Positions 1 through 11,960 of a stretch of 64,000 nucleotides of DNA are shown here, one piece after another. The DNA comes from Membranipora membranacea. Lineage: Eukaryota; Bryozoa; Gymnolaemata; Cheilostomatida; Membraniporidae. The position numbers were made by a program, and so were the translations under genes. The notes under the pieces were generated by a model. That model was given only the letters and a program-made list of their open reading frames with translations. It searched no databases and was not told where the DNA came from. Every line of letters begins with the position of its first letter. Position 1 is the stretch's first letter. The stretch spans positions 16,184,001 to 16,248,000 of the forward strand of contig OU612075.1 of assembly GCA_914767715.1 (NCBI GenBank), given 5' to 3'.

Positions 1-494
1 AGCTTATCCAATTTGAGAGGGAACTTGCTCTGGTGGAGTCAAAATGAAGGCTCCATTGACAGACAGACAGGCATTACAACTCTGCAAATGTTTCTTTGAA
101 CACTATAACTCTGGCATGGCTGTAAACTGCAACTAAACATCATTCCCTCCTCCAAACTTTACTCAGTCTGTAAGTCTGTAAGACTTAGATTTGGAAAAAT
201 GAGCAAAATTATGGCAGTAATTTGTGGAGCTAAGTTATGATGTTTATTTCAGGCACAGCATAGCTAAGTTTCTGATTTCTACTCTTACACTCTATCAAAC
301 CTGTACGCCTAGCTGTGCGCTTTAAACACAACTCCCATGACGCATCTCTTGTGGTCACTCAAAAGAGGCTCAACCCCCTGATATTAAAAATAGAAGTCCA
401 CGACGTTGTGTCATGGCGTTGTGTTTATTGCGCACTGCTATACCAGTAGTGGTTATTGTGCTCTCCTGATCAGCTTGTAATGTATAATATGTAG

Positions 495-590
495 GCTCTG
501 AAGATGCTACGTAACGGCGAATTCGCACCAGTAATAACCTTCATAGCAGCACCGCCTCTCACTTTCGCTATAGAGAATCAATTTGATATT
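495..590 (+). CDS. CASK: CASK-like guanylate kinase domain, penultimate exon
   Basis: This 96-nt phase 0-0 exon lies between an AG acceptor (493-494) and a GTAAGT donor (591). Its 32 codons start ALKMLRNGEFAP and continue through FIAAPP, matching the part of the CASK guanylate-kinase-like domain that follows the inactive nucleotide-binding core. The preceding exons must lie upstream of the window. CASK is a membrane-associated scaffold (CaMK, L27, PDZ, SH3 and GuK-like domains) at synapses and epithelial junctions. It joins in frame to the exon at 1694. The exon is too short to stand out as an ORF and was recognised by its protein motif. Confidence 0.82.
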
Positions 591-1693
591 GTAAGTGCAC
601 AATCTTAGTAGTAGCTAGATCAGATTTGATCCAATTTGATGAAATTTTGAGTTCCTCACTTCTACTTTTCCTTGAGAGTGGAACTTGAGATACTCAAAAC
701 GCAAGTAGATTTGTGATCAAACTTGATCTATGTATTAGCTGTGATTTATCTCCTGCTGAGTTCGAACAATGTGCCCACATCATAGACCTAGATATCCACC
801 TGTAGGTAAGACATAGACCTAGATATAGAGATAGACAATACGTTTCAATGTACTGTCTTTCCAGGAAATGTAATTAGATGTATAATCAGACCTTGTCCTC
901 TGCTAGCCTCACATAAATTGAAAGAGATTAGACTCTACATCTGAGATGATCAAGCCTCTCACAAGCTACATGTGCTCCTACCTGCATAACCCCTGCATGA
1001 GCTTCAGCTATGTCCACAATGCTTATGCACAAATTCTATCTACACATTTCCTGACTTGTCTTGTGTTTTATGATAATTTCTGACTGTCTTGATGGCACCT
1101 TTCTGTAAAGTAAGCAGATCTCTAGAGTCTACTCAAAGTGACTTTTTAAGATTAATTTAATAGTCACATCTCATGATTAGTCATAAATGTAGACCTAGTT
1201 TGATCCATTTGTCTGCAATCGGAGCAACTCCAGATGGATCAAACATCGTGTAGTCATAAATGTAGATTGTACAAGCTTAAACGCTACAGAAGCATTGACG
1301 GTTTAGACTCACTCTGCATGCTATCTGACCTCACTGCTCTTCAAATACTCCCAAACACACCCAGGACTAATTTATTTGATTTAAGGATTACCTCTCTGAC
1401 TTTCTGTTTCCATTGTAAATTGTGTTTCATTAGTAAATTTTGTACCTGTCACCACCACAATTGGCTGCTTTAAAATTCAAAAAGATTTGGAAGTGGAAAG
1501 TAAGAAGCTAGAAACTGGATAGATTTTGTATTGGGATCATTCTTGACCGGAAAATCGATTGATTGGTGAAAGTGATTATAAACTATTACATAATACAATA
1601 ATTTTCCCTTTATCGTTGGTTGGTCTTTCCTATTAATGATCTCTACTGCACACATATCCGTATTTTGCTGATAATATTCTCACAAATTTGTAG

Positions 1694-1870
1694 GATGGTA
1701 GCTTGGAACGTCTAGTCAAAGAAAGTGGAATGCTCGAGCAAACATACGGCCATTATATCGATGTAAAAATAGTAAATACTGACATTGAAGAAACAATCCG
1801 TAAACTGGAACAGTCGATAAATGAAGTGTGCACGACTCCACAGTGGATTCCCGTTAGCTGGGTGTATTAA
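1694..1870 (+). CDS. CASK: CASK-like C-terminal exon, end of guanylate kinase domain
   Basis: The exon has 58 codons and a TAA stop (1868-1870), with an AG acceptor at 1692-1693. It starts [12 protein letters not shown] and ends [13 protein letters not shown], the typical C-terminus of CASK proteins (human CASK ends QWVPVSWVY). The segment forms the last helices of the GuK-like domain, which in CASK acts as a protein-binding module rather than an active kinase. The phase matches the 495-590 exon across a 1.1-kb intron. Other MAGUKs (MPP family) have a related ending, but the match is closest to CASK. Possible poly(A) signals AATAAA lie near 2543 and 2680. Confidence 0.88.
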   Translation, partial: DGSLERLVKESGMLEQTYGHYIDVKIVNTDIEETIRKLEQSINEVCTTPQWIPVSWVY

Positions 1871-3871
1871 ACATAAGAAGGGATGTTATCTGGACAACTC
1901 TGAAGCAGGTAAACGTGTGTGTCGCAGGAGTTGTCTTCTCAACGGAACATGGGCACTCATGGCATCCAATATATCAGGTTGAGGAACTAAGCTGAGTAAT
2001 TTATTCAGAGCTCGTTTCAGTGATGCTTGGGAGTACAAGATGACACCTAGGCTACAAACCATAAAACCCAGGAAGCCGCGATGCCGGCCCCACCCTGGTA
2101 CATTTTAAATTCAGTCAATCGCTGCCAAAATCATCGCCATTTAGTATTGCTACCTAATATTGACTACCATACAGTGTAGGGGTAGACAATGAGGTTATTT
2201 TTAGAAGATGAGTGATGTGGGTGTAGAAGTAGGTAGTCTTAACGTATGTAGCAACACCATTAATATACACACGCTGCAATAGTGTTACGTTTATTTTTAA
2301 ATACATGTACGTTGGTAGCTATTTTGCTGCTTTGGCGGCTCTCATGAACAAGAGCTAGGATTTTTTTCTTCCAAAAATACAACTCATATATATGAATCAT
2401 TGTTAACAGTAATGGCTGGCTATTTTCAAACACATACATGAACCGATATTCCTGTACTATTTCACGATCACGACTATTTGATTTAGCCATGGTTTTTTTC
2501 CTTATTTCTCAGTATATGTGTACAATCAACGATGTATCAGGCAATAAATATTGAATTGTCAAATTAACCTTGGGCCAATTTCGCTTTAGGACAAAGTTAT
2601 AAGAGCCGTCATGTCAGACCTAAACTAAGATCATCTGTCACCATCAAATTTACAAATTGAAAGCAAAATCACACAATGAATAAAACCAGGTAATTCTAAT
2701 CATGATGTGCACTTAAAGCTTTATTATCACTATTGTGTTGAAGAATGTTATGCCATATCTATTGCAGTGTAGCATATTGATTTAGTTATTATCTCCTCTC
2801 TTTCATTGATATGACAACTCCAACCAGGTTGACATCATTTGAGATCAGAGCGCTGACATCAACAGTGTTCTGTAAAAAAAATTCAGATGACTATTTTTGA
2901 ACCTCTGACTGATGTGATATTTTTGAGGTGTGTACAGTGGTTAAGACCTTCCCTTTAGAAAACTGATCAAGCAAGTTCTTATCAATGACTGAGTTCGCAA
3001 GGGGCCATCACATCAATAATAGCGCTTTGTGGCAAATGATATAACAAAGCCGAAGACCTACGGCCTACGCTATTCATTTCCATAGAAAGCTAAACTATTA
3101 CACTCATCGATGCTAGTTGAAAGTTACCATGTGCAGCCATATTTGAGGGTTTAACCCTGTAATAATCACGACGTACGACAAAGTTTATGAGATGTAGCAG
3201 TAACTCAACTGCTTTACTCCTTCATACAAAAGTAAGTTTTAGTGGCTAAAAACATAAGTGGCTGGATCATAAATCTGTAATGTGCTTCATGGTTGGGCAC
3301 TGTTAGCAAATCTCTTAATCAAAATCGCATTATGGAATGATGCTGAAGGCAAGTGCACAGTGAATGCTGAATAAGGAGATTGTCTCACAGCACTCAAGGC
3401 CTTTACAGCAGTGCTGCGGGTGCTGAAGTAGGGGCTGCATGAGTGCTGTGAGGCATGTCTTATCAACACCCGTCAAACTTTGGGACGTTGTATGATTGTC
3501 TGATTGGACTAAGTACCTAAAATATGTCTTGGCACGCAACATAGGCTGCACCCTTCTGATTAATTTGATTGCACATAGTTTTATTGACTGCTGACATACA
3601 GTTACTCTAATTGTGTAAATCTATGGCTGTTGATGAGGTTTCCCGTTGATAACTCGAGAGGAAGGGGAAATAATGGATCACCATTTCTTCCTGTTTTTTT
3701 AGCAAGCAATGCATCTGTGGGAAGAGGCAGAGTTACTATATGGAAGTTCAGATAAGACATCACATGGTGTCTTCTAATGGATCAGTGAAGTTACTTTTGA
3801 TTACAAACACCTACCTTAGAAGTCATCTACACACTTAACGTCTTTGCCATATTGGTCAGAATACTGTTAAA
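1871..3871. other. Spacer after CASK; probable 3' UTR then nothing recognised
   Basis: This stretch probably begins with the CASK 3' UTR (AATAAA near 2543 and 2680). I see no exon, RNA gene or dated repeat in the rest. The short ORFs here have no recognisable motifs. Confidence 0.4.
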
Positions 3872-3928
3872 TGTTACTGTTACTGTTACTGTTACTGTTA
3901 CTGTTACTGTAACTGTTACTGTTACTGC
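3872..3928 (-). repeat. TGTTAC hexamer array, likely 3' tail of the adjacent LINE
   Basis: About nine tandem copies of TGTTAC occur on the + strand, with one TGTAAC variant. On the - strand this is a (GTAACA)n tract about 200 nt after the last LINE stop codon. CR1/L2-type LINEs commonly end in short tandem repeats rather than poly(A), so this probably marks the 3' end of the element. Confidence 0.65.
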
Positions 3929-4130
3929 AACATGCATTTAAACAAGCCAGATATAATGATCTCATAGTATATATAATCTTTATTACTGAACCAATGATCA
4001 TCTTCTAAAAATTATCGGCGACCTTTAGAGGTTTCATCACAATATAAGTAAGGAAGGCAACCTGGGCATGAAAATAAAAACAGAAAAAAATTAATTCTTA
4101 GACTTTATAATTTACACATCCGGCATTGCT

Positions 4131-7100
4131 TTAACACATGAGTAAAGTGTTGCCTCTCAATTCAGTTCGTGAGCTGGTGTTGAGGCGCGTTGTATGTCTA
4201 CTAGGTCTGCGAGCACTCGGTTGAGGTAGTAAATGATGCAGGCAGTGCCCAGGTGTCTTGATCTTGTCAATGTGTTGATGGCACATAGAGTCAATATATT
4301 CGTCTAGTGGTATGATGTTTAGCAGGGCTGTCCTTTCACTATACCCGTCACAGCCTGGGGCTATAATTTTCAGTTTTAAGGTTTTTCCAGCTGGATTACT
4401 CGTTTCTTCTGTTGGTCGGTCATCATGCAGAACCAGGCTACGCTTCCATATGTCATACGAGGCCGTATACATGTAAGGTAGAACCTCGTGAGTAACCGCT
4501 GAGGTACGCCAGAGCGTTTGAGGTTAAGAAGGGTATAGGTTAGCGGTCTGACGTTCTTCAGGATCGAGTCGACATGGTCTTCGAAAGACAGATGCTGATC
4601 GATAGTGGTTCCTAGAAATCTAGTCTTAGTTGTCGGTGGTATTTGTTCTCCATTCAGCTTCAGAGTTGGTGGTTGGAATTGGTATCGAGCATGTTTGTTA
4701 GTCAGATGCATAATAGATGACTTTTTTGCATTAGCCACCATATTATACTCATCGCACCATGTCGATACTGTGTCTAGAGAGGTTTGGAGGTCCAGTTGTT
4801 GGTTTAGTGTTTTAGCGGGCAGGCCTGTTAATGTCAGGTCATCTGCGTATTTTATTATGTCACATTCAACTTCAAGGCTGTCCACATATAAAAGCCAGAA
4901 GACAGGACCTAGCAATGTTCCCTGGGGTGTTCCATTTATAACTGGTAATGTTCGGCTGGTATTGTTGCCTATGCGTACTGATTGGTATCGGTGTGTGAGG
5001 AAGCTGTTGATGATTTGCACTAGATTATAGTTGATACCCTTCCTCGTTAGCATATCTATCAGTTTTCCTCTGTCCATCTTGTCAAAAGCCTTTGACATGT
5101 CAAGGAAAGCGACTGTCAAATATTTTGACTTTGGTTCATCTAATAATTGTGTCCAATTATCGATAGCAGCTATGATTGCATCTACTGTACCTCGGCCTTT
5201 CTGATACGCATACTGGTTTCCATCAATGGTTGGTAAAACAAACTGAACATAAAAATGCATAACAGCTTTTTCAATAATTTTGCCCAGGTGCCATAACAAG
5301 GAAATAGGTCTAAAATCTGATTCAGTATCAACAGATTTCTTTTTTTCGATTGGTACTATCTCTGCACACTTCCAAATATCAGGAAAATAACCACATTTAA
5401 AACAGCTGTTTATGATAGTACATATAGGAAAGCAAAGCTCGTCTGCGCACATTCGTGTGACCCATGATGGGAAGTCATGTGAATGTGTAGCCTTCCTTGT
5501 GTCAATATCTATGAGCCATTTATATACCTGATCGACTGTAACAGACAGGGGTGTAGCGCTCTCATGACTGGCGGTGTCAGGGGTTATGCTAGTCGGGGTT
5601 CCTCCAACTGATGAGAAATAGTCATTGAGTCTATCAGCTGTCTGCTGTTGGTTTAGGTGTTCGCCGTTTAGGTTGTAGCTTTCTTTTGTCTTAGTTTTGT
5701 GTTTGCCTCTGAGTGTGTTGATAACATTCCAGCACGTCTTTGGGTTTCTATCATCAAGTTTCTTGATGATCCATTTCTTCTTTATTGTCCGTAGGTGTTT
5801 TTTCAGTAGACGTGAGAAAAACTTAGATGAAGGGGATCCTCTACTGTACGACTTCTTCTTAGCATTTCTTAGTTTCCGTGCGGATTTGTTGGATTTCTTA
5901 TAACGTCTCTTAGGGCAGTGTTTGTCTACGATATTGGTCATAGTGTGTTGAATAGCCTCAGCCTGTTGATTCACATCAGACAGAGTGGTGATTGTGTCCC
6001 ACTTGATGGATGTAACATCTTCTTGGATCGCTATTCGTGTTTGTGGTGTGGGTTTTCTCGAGTAGTAATATTCGGATCCTCTGCGTGTCACCGCTGTTGT
6101 AGGTAGATATACGGTGTCGTGGTCACTACTTCCTAGCGGACGCAGCTTTTCACATACCAGCGATTTAATCTCATCAATGTTGGTGTAAATATGGTCTAAG
6201 TAAGCATTTTCCGTGTCGAAAAGTTCACAATATTGGTCAAATTGAATACTTCACTTATGTCATGCATGTTGAGATGATTGAAGTCTCCAGCGATGACAAA
6301 GTTACTGGGATGGTGGTTGATGGAGAGATCTGTGATGGTGTCGCTGATGTGTTTGAGACTGTGTTTGCTGTCAGCAATAGTCTTAGATTTTGGATGATAA
6401 ATACACCCATATATCGAGTTGAATGACTTGCCGATCACTTTAATCCACAGTGAGCTAAATGTTTTACTGGTATATCTTCTGACGACCTTCACATCTGGGT
6501 ATGGTGGGTGAAGATGGCAACTCCTCCTCCTGGTCGATCTGATCGGTTTGATGTTTGCAGATTATAACCCTCTATGAGTCTGGACTGCTCCTTCGCCTCC
6601 GTCAGCCATGACTCCGTCAGCATAATAACTTTCGGCTCCTGATCTTCTATGATTAGTTGCAACTCATCTAGCTTCTCAGATGTCAGTGATTGACAGTTTG
6701 TCATCATAACAGCGGGATGGTGGTGCTGTCTGGAGTTGTCTATTCTGACATGGCACAACGGAATTAGATTAGGGTTGGATGACTTGTTGTGCTGATGAAC
6801 TGCTGCCAATTCTGACTGAGTCTTCCTACAGCTTCTATCACTCTCAGACCTAAAGCTAGTGTTCTGGCATTGTGCGCCGGTCAGTAACGGCTGGCCATAG
6901 CCACAGTGGGGGATCGACCAAGGCGCTTCCGCAACCCCTGCTTTCCCATTCACACTCGTAGATCCGGCCCTATCTATTTTATAATCCACAATAGATTGGA
7001 ATGTGGGTATTGTTAATAGATTAGAGTATCTCTTTTGTTGGTATGGAATGTCGACATGGTTTGACACTGGTAGCCTACTACTTATAATAGTAGGGATTCT

Positions 7101-7334
7101 TCGACCTGAGTTATGAAAGGTCGGGCGTACGATAGTGTCAATTTGGCGCAAATTGAATAAATTGTCTCTTTGTGTACTATCCTTGAATTTCAGCAGCTCT
7201 TCTCTAGTGTATGTGATGGTAGATGATGTCATATTTACCATGTATGTGTTGCTGCTGACGAGATCTTTAAGATGGTGTAGGTTTGAACTGATGACTATTA
7301 CATTAAACAGCATTAAAAGGCTAAAATTGCTCAT
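4131..7334 (-). pseudogene. LINE endonuclease-reverse transcriptase, frameshifted
   Basis: The ORF reads in order: an N-terminal segment ending in the TNCQSL motif and GGGVAIF of an exonuclease-endonuclease-phosphatase nuclease (7334-6489); GDFNHLN (6492-6196); LDHIYTN and the catalytic SSDHD, then reverse transcriptase with FRPISLL, FLDMSKAFD, NGTPQGT and catalytic YADD (about 6220-4376); and a C-terminal segment to the stop at 4131. The four pieces lie in shifted frames, with breaks near 6490, 6220 and 4400-4470, so at least three indels have inactivated it. The encoded enzyme would nick genomic DNA and copy the LINE RNA by target-primed reverse transcription. Long ORFs on the opposite strand here are shadows. 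Confidence 0.9.
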
Positions 7335-8318
7335 TTTATGAAGAGCAGATTAAAAGAGAACTTTGAAAAACGTAGCCTCGTAGCTTACTAGTCTATACAG
7401 CTGTGCCTAACAGCATTTATTTATGCTCAGAACTATGAATGAAGTTTGGTCCAGCTGACAACATCTATTAACCGGAACAAAAACTGAATTGAGTTGTAAA
7501 GTTTACAGCCCTTCTTCCAACTTTTGAGCCCGGGATGTACCTTGGTGCAATGGACTTCATTGCTTGGTGTATAGTTAAAATTAATGTGAGCTTTGAAAGT
7601 TTAAATTTAATACTTTGTTTTTATCCTGTTACAGCCTAATCATGCCTAATGGACAGATCAGCTGAATACTGTACCAGTCATTATTGCCTCTATGAGAAAG
7701 AGATGGCTAACTACTGATACTCTAAAAGCTACCGATGGGTATATTACCGATTTTAGCTGCTGCACTCATTGATATGGAATATACCTCAGTGGCTGCACTG
7801 TCTCATTTGCTATCCATCCTTCTGCTACTGGACCGTTGGTGTAAGGTAAAAAATAGTCATGCATTACCTTTGACTCATTTTATTTGTTGGCCATTTGAGA
7901 TTGAAGATGGTTTTCTGTAATGTATCCAAATGATAGATTACCTATGGTCAATACGATAATCTAGACATATATTCTGCATCTTGACGATAACCATTTGTCA
8001 ATGTAACCGATGGCGCCTCCTCCCATAGGTCGTCTTATCTCCTTCTGCTCATGCTAGTACTACCTATATCTGACTAAATCAAAGTATGGGGCTCCCTGCA
8101 CACAAAGCTGTCTTCAATTTCTTCAGAGAAAATTGACCAATCTTCAATTCCAGTCTAAAATCTTTTCTTCAACTTTAAAACACTCAATCTTCAAACTTCA
8201 GTAAAATACTCGGGGAGCCCCGAGTATATGATCTTACATTTCGTCGATTCAAGCTGAGACAATCCTTTTGACACTCAATGTCATAAGGTTTTTGGTTGAG
8301 ACAGGAAACTATATGGAG
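7335..8318. other. Spacer, nothing recognised
   Basis: AT-rich sequence with no exon-like segment. A short GGGGCTCC/GGGGAGCCCC inverted pair occurs near 8088 and 8210. The 61-codon ORF at 7735 has no motif and no splice support. Confidence 0.35.
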
Positions 8319-8361
8319 CATTAGCCTGTCTTGACAACAAAGCTGTCAAGACAGGCTAATG
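8319..8361. repeat. Perfect hairpin, 18-bp arms
   Basis: CATTAGCCTGTCTTGACA is followed by a 7-nt loop and its exact reverse complement. It is too tidy to be chance and is probably a small fold-back element or an RNA hairpin. Confidence 0.8.
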
Positions 8362-8426
8362 GAGCATAAGCATTGAGGCACTGACGCGACCAACGACATT
8401 GGAAGGTGTAGAAGCAATGATGCTAT

Positions 8427-8684
8427 CATTGATTTACTGTCCAAAATGCAGGTTTTTTCTCGATAACTTGATCAATTTTGATCTGATTTTGAGTTTGAAA
8501 TTTACAATAGATTTGTCCTGAACAGCTTGATACTAAGTTTAGCCTAAAATAATTTTTTGAAGCAGAAAAAGCATCAAGTTGATAACAAGACGCTGCTGAT
8601 TGTAAAGCAATTTTCAAATTCAAAATTCGATGAAAATTGATCGAGTTATGAACAAAGACCTTGATTATGGACAGTAAATCAATG
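8427..8684. repeat. Fold-back element, 258 bp
   Basis: The termini CATTGATTTACTGTCC and its reverse complement (ending at 8684) are perfect inverted repeats, and weaker complementarity continues inward (for example GATAACTTGATCAATTTT against AAAATTGATCGAGTTAT). This is the structure of a non-autonomous MITE or fold-back. No coding sequence. Confidence 0.7.
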
Positions 8685-10544
8685 ACGTTACGTTGCCTCA
8701 CAATTAAGTGCCCCACTTCAGCTGTATATGGTGTCCTGTCTAGGTTTATTATTAAGTCTATGGTTGATACTGATACTGACTCTTAAATAACTCTCCTTTT
8801 TTTCCAGATAAATTATGCTGTGGACGATACTACGTCTTGGTGACGTCCCATCGACGTCGTAGTGGTTTTATGAGGTTATATGAGGTTTTATGAAGCTATA
8901 TATTTATACTTAAGATATGATTCATGCCTCAGTACCTGTGATTGGGCTGCTACTACCATGACAAAAATACATCAAGGTAAAGATTGTGATGGATTACCAT
9001 TTGCTGTATAATGCATGAAGGCCATCTATTTGTATTTATTAAAAAGCCATGAAGCAGGTTTCCATAAGCAGAGGACTGTTCTAAAAAGAACTTTAAATAA
9101 ATTTTGCCATCAACAGGCCGAAATGACACAAAATTTTGGAAATCCGGATATTATATTATCCCAGGAACACCAATTTTGGCAAAAACACTTCTGCATTGCA
9201 GGGTTTCAATTCACTTTGTCACAATTCGAAATCATAGAGTGGCACCCCTGCTGTATGTCTTGCAATCTGTAAGTAAGATGATTAACCTTTTGAGTCACTG
9301 ATAAAATCATTTGGCAGCAGTCTCTGTAAAGCCGAATAGGGAGATGCATGATGCAGGTTTTGATAAATCTGGGTTGCTAGATTCATCAACTGTAACCATT
9401 CAATCATTTTTTTGTCACCCTTTTTGGTTTCTTATTTGCTGGCACTTTTGAAAAACATTTTCTTGGAAAAAATGATATAGATGCCAATAAAGTTATAAAG
9501 AAAACTGGATGGCAAATGGCATTCATTTGTCAATTTAAATTGGCCAATGATTGCTCTGACTGATTCATCATGGCCCGGTAGCCTGATATGTTTTGATCAG
9601 ATTTACTTATTTACTCTGAAACAATATATTATGCTTGCAGCCAGAAGTGTTTTTATGAGATCATGTAAACATTGAGGAGAATTCGCTAAGAAGCTAATTT
9701 GGGCAGGATATGGACATGGACAGCGGAACAGGACTATAACACTGCATATAACATAGACTCTAACATGTACAGTAGTCCAGACTCAGTGCTCTGTTATATA
9801 AAGAACAAAGGATGTACGCCCTGGTATCAAAAACTCTTAAGATAAAGTTAAAACAGTAAATATACAGGCTCCTTCTGTTCTGGTCTATATCAGCTTCTCA
9901 ATTGATAATTCAGTTTTGTAGTCTGACTTGTATGTAGCAAGCTATGTTGGCGAAAGTCAAGTGAGCCGAAATCCCATTGAATTCACCTTGTGATTTTGTA
10001 TCAAGTCTTTTTTTTATAGAAGTCTTCTCAAATTTTCCGTTCACTCTGTGCCTCTCATTAGGAGATGCAAGTTTGTCAGCAAGAAAACGATATAAAAGTA
10101 GATTAAATTTGTTATTGCAATAAACCAAGACATACTGAGTTATACTCTCCCGATTATAAATAGGATAACTCATCGATAAAACAGTGGTGGACACTAGAGA
10201 GGAGCTGAGTTGGAGAAGCAGTCACACGTTTCCTCTCTGTAGAGTAAATATCTTGCTGCTCTCCAAGAAATTCTCTGATTTGCTCGTATTTGAAAGCTGA
10301 CAGTATAGCAACCCAATATTTTTGGGTGTTATTATAATACCCTGCAGCCTATACACTGTGCTCCTGCTACGCAAAGACCAATTGTGCAACATAACTACTT
10401 TTGGGGGTAGTCGTTTGACAAGAGTAGGAAGTAATCAAACAAAAATAAATAAGAAAATATTGAGCAGAAATGGTATGACCGCTACTCACAATCACAAACA
10501 ACATGATAGGCAGCGGTTGGAACTCATGAAGCAGTTACCTCGAC
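8685..10544. other. Spacer, nothing recognised
   Basis: No exon, RNA gene or clear repeat was seen. Short ORFs at 9015 and 9910 lack motifs and splice context. Confidence 0.35.
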
Positions 10545-10695
10545 TCTTGATTAAAAAAACAGGCAGATCTGAGCGGAACTGGGGGCCACCAAACCCAGAA
10601 GTCCATTCACCGCCATGGGATTCGAACCCACAACCTTTAACATTTGCATCCTGAAGGACTGGCGCCCTAACCAACTGAGCCACCTCCTACTCCTC
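10545..10695 (-). mobile_element. tRNA-derived SINE
   Basis: Read on the - strand, the sequence has a pol III box A-like GGCTCAGTTGGT followed about 50 nt later by a box B GGTTCGAATCCC. That is the internal promoter of a tRNA-derived SINE head. The tRNA fold is degenerate and a non-tRNA body follows toward lower coordinates, so this is not a functional tRNA gene. Confidence 0.7.
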
Positions 10696-10797
10696 TTGAA
10701 GAGCCATGTATATCAATATATAGATGAATATGCCAACTCTACAACGGTATACAGATATCAGATAGAAAATCAATTACCTTCTTTCATCAAACCGGCT

Positions 10798-10870
10798 ATG
10801 GTTTGGCGGTAGAGTCACCTCTTACAAGACGAGTACTACTTGTCAGGAATGGAGTTCGAATCCTGTTAGG
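10798..10870 (+). mobile_element. tRNA-like SINE head
   Basis: TGGCGGTAGAGTC (box A-like) and GAGTTCGAATCC (box B) are spaced as in a tRNA promoter. A purine-rich, Glu/Arg-coding-looking stretch (10904-11170) and a GGGCCCCATCCGGGAC segment with an A/C-rich tail follow. They are probably the SINE or retroelement body; no protein family was recognised. Confidence 0.5.
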
Positions 10871-11279
10871 GGTTCAGTTTTATCACCTGCATGGTATAAT
10901 GGGATGGAGGTATGGTATGAAGAGAGCAAGGACAGGTGTTCACGCCGGCAAGGTGGACGGGTGGTACTCGTGGACGGACAGCAAGCAGGAGAGCAGCGGA
11001 TCGAGTCCAAGCAGGAGGAGCCAAAGGAAGTAGCTGAGGCAAGCAGGGAGGTGAGAGAAAAAGTGAGGAGCCAACAGGAGTGTGAGCTGGAAGTGAGTCA
11101 GACTGGGAGGCAGAGGAGCAGCCAGCGGAGGAACAGAGGCAGTCGGCGACCAAGTGCGGGCCCCATCCGGGACTTTAAAAACAAAAACAAAACCAAACCA
11201 GAATTTTGTAAATTTTAGTATAAGTATAACTATTACTCTGCAACAAAATATTCTGCATTACAGAGCTTCACACTGCTAT

Positions 11280-11960
11280 AATGTCACTATCAAGGATTGA
11301 ACCCAGGTAAGTATTTTTACCAACCAAGAGTCCAACACTCTAACCATCACTCCATAGGAGATGTTGTGATAATCATGGTTCGAAACTTGGACAGGATTTT
11401 AGCTGCTAGAACCTCGAGAGAGAAAAGCAATATGTCAGGTTGGGTTTGAACCCAGGAACCAAGGACTGGAACAGTGTCCAACCCTTTAACCCCACACCAT
11501 ATCAGGTGTTGTGATAACCATCATTCGAAACTTGGACAGGTTTTTAACTGTTAGCGGTTTGAGAGAGAAAATAAATGTATCATGTTAGGTTTGAACTCAG
11601 GACCCAAGGACTGGTACAGTGTCCAACACTCTAACCACCACACCATACCAGATGTTGTGATTGGTGGAAATCAAAACTCGGTCTGATATTTTCACCGCTA
11701 GGTGTATAAGTAAGAAAATCAACACACTAGGGGTTTTTGAACCCAAGACCATCACAAGTCCGTCAAATTTCACAGAACAAGTCTGACACCATGACCCCTA
11801 CACAACCGCGATCATGTTGATGAACATTATTCAAATCTTGTACTGATATTTTACTGTTGGGAGTTGAAACATGAAAATCAATACACCAGGTAGGAGATGA
11901 GCCACCGCCCTGTCTACTCACAGTCCGACGCTCCATCCAATTCACCAACCGAGTGTTAAT
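11280..11960 (-). repeat. Tandem tRNA-like repeat, about 145-bp unit
   Basis: Three clear copies and at least one decayed copy share GATGTTGTGAT (11359, 11504, 11650) and a - strand tRNA-like core with GTGGTTAGAGTGTTGGACAC then GGTTTGAACC/GAGTTCAAACC. The unit is a SINE-type tRNA promoter that has become tandemly repeated. Confidence 0.7.

Larger units (their letters stand above)
3872..7334 (-). mobile_element. CR1/L2-like non-LTR retrotransposon, degenerate copy
   Basis: The extent runs from the hexamer tail (3872) through a short 3' UTR and the endonuclease-reverse transcriptase ORF to the first supported methionine near 7334. The 5' end and target-site duplication could not be fixed. Clade assignment (Jockey/CR1/L2-like) rests on the order of an apurinic-type endonuclease then reverse transcriptase, motif style and the repeat tail, and is tentative. 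Confidence 0.7.

Noticed and set aside
4605-5030. 141-codon + strand ORF
   Set aside because: Antisense shadow of the LINE reverse transcriptase.
10545-10870. tRNA genes
   Set aside because: Box A and B are present but acceptor and anticodon stems do not pair; SINE heads fit better.
10904-11218. 104-codon Glu/Arg-rich ORF
   Set aside because: Low-complexity purine-rich sequence following a SINE head; no domain and antisense also open.
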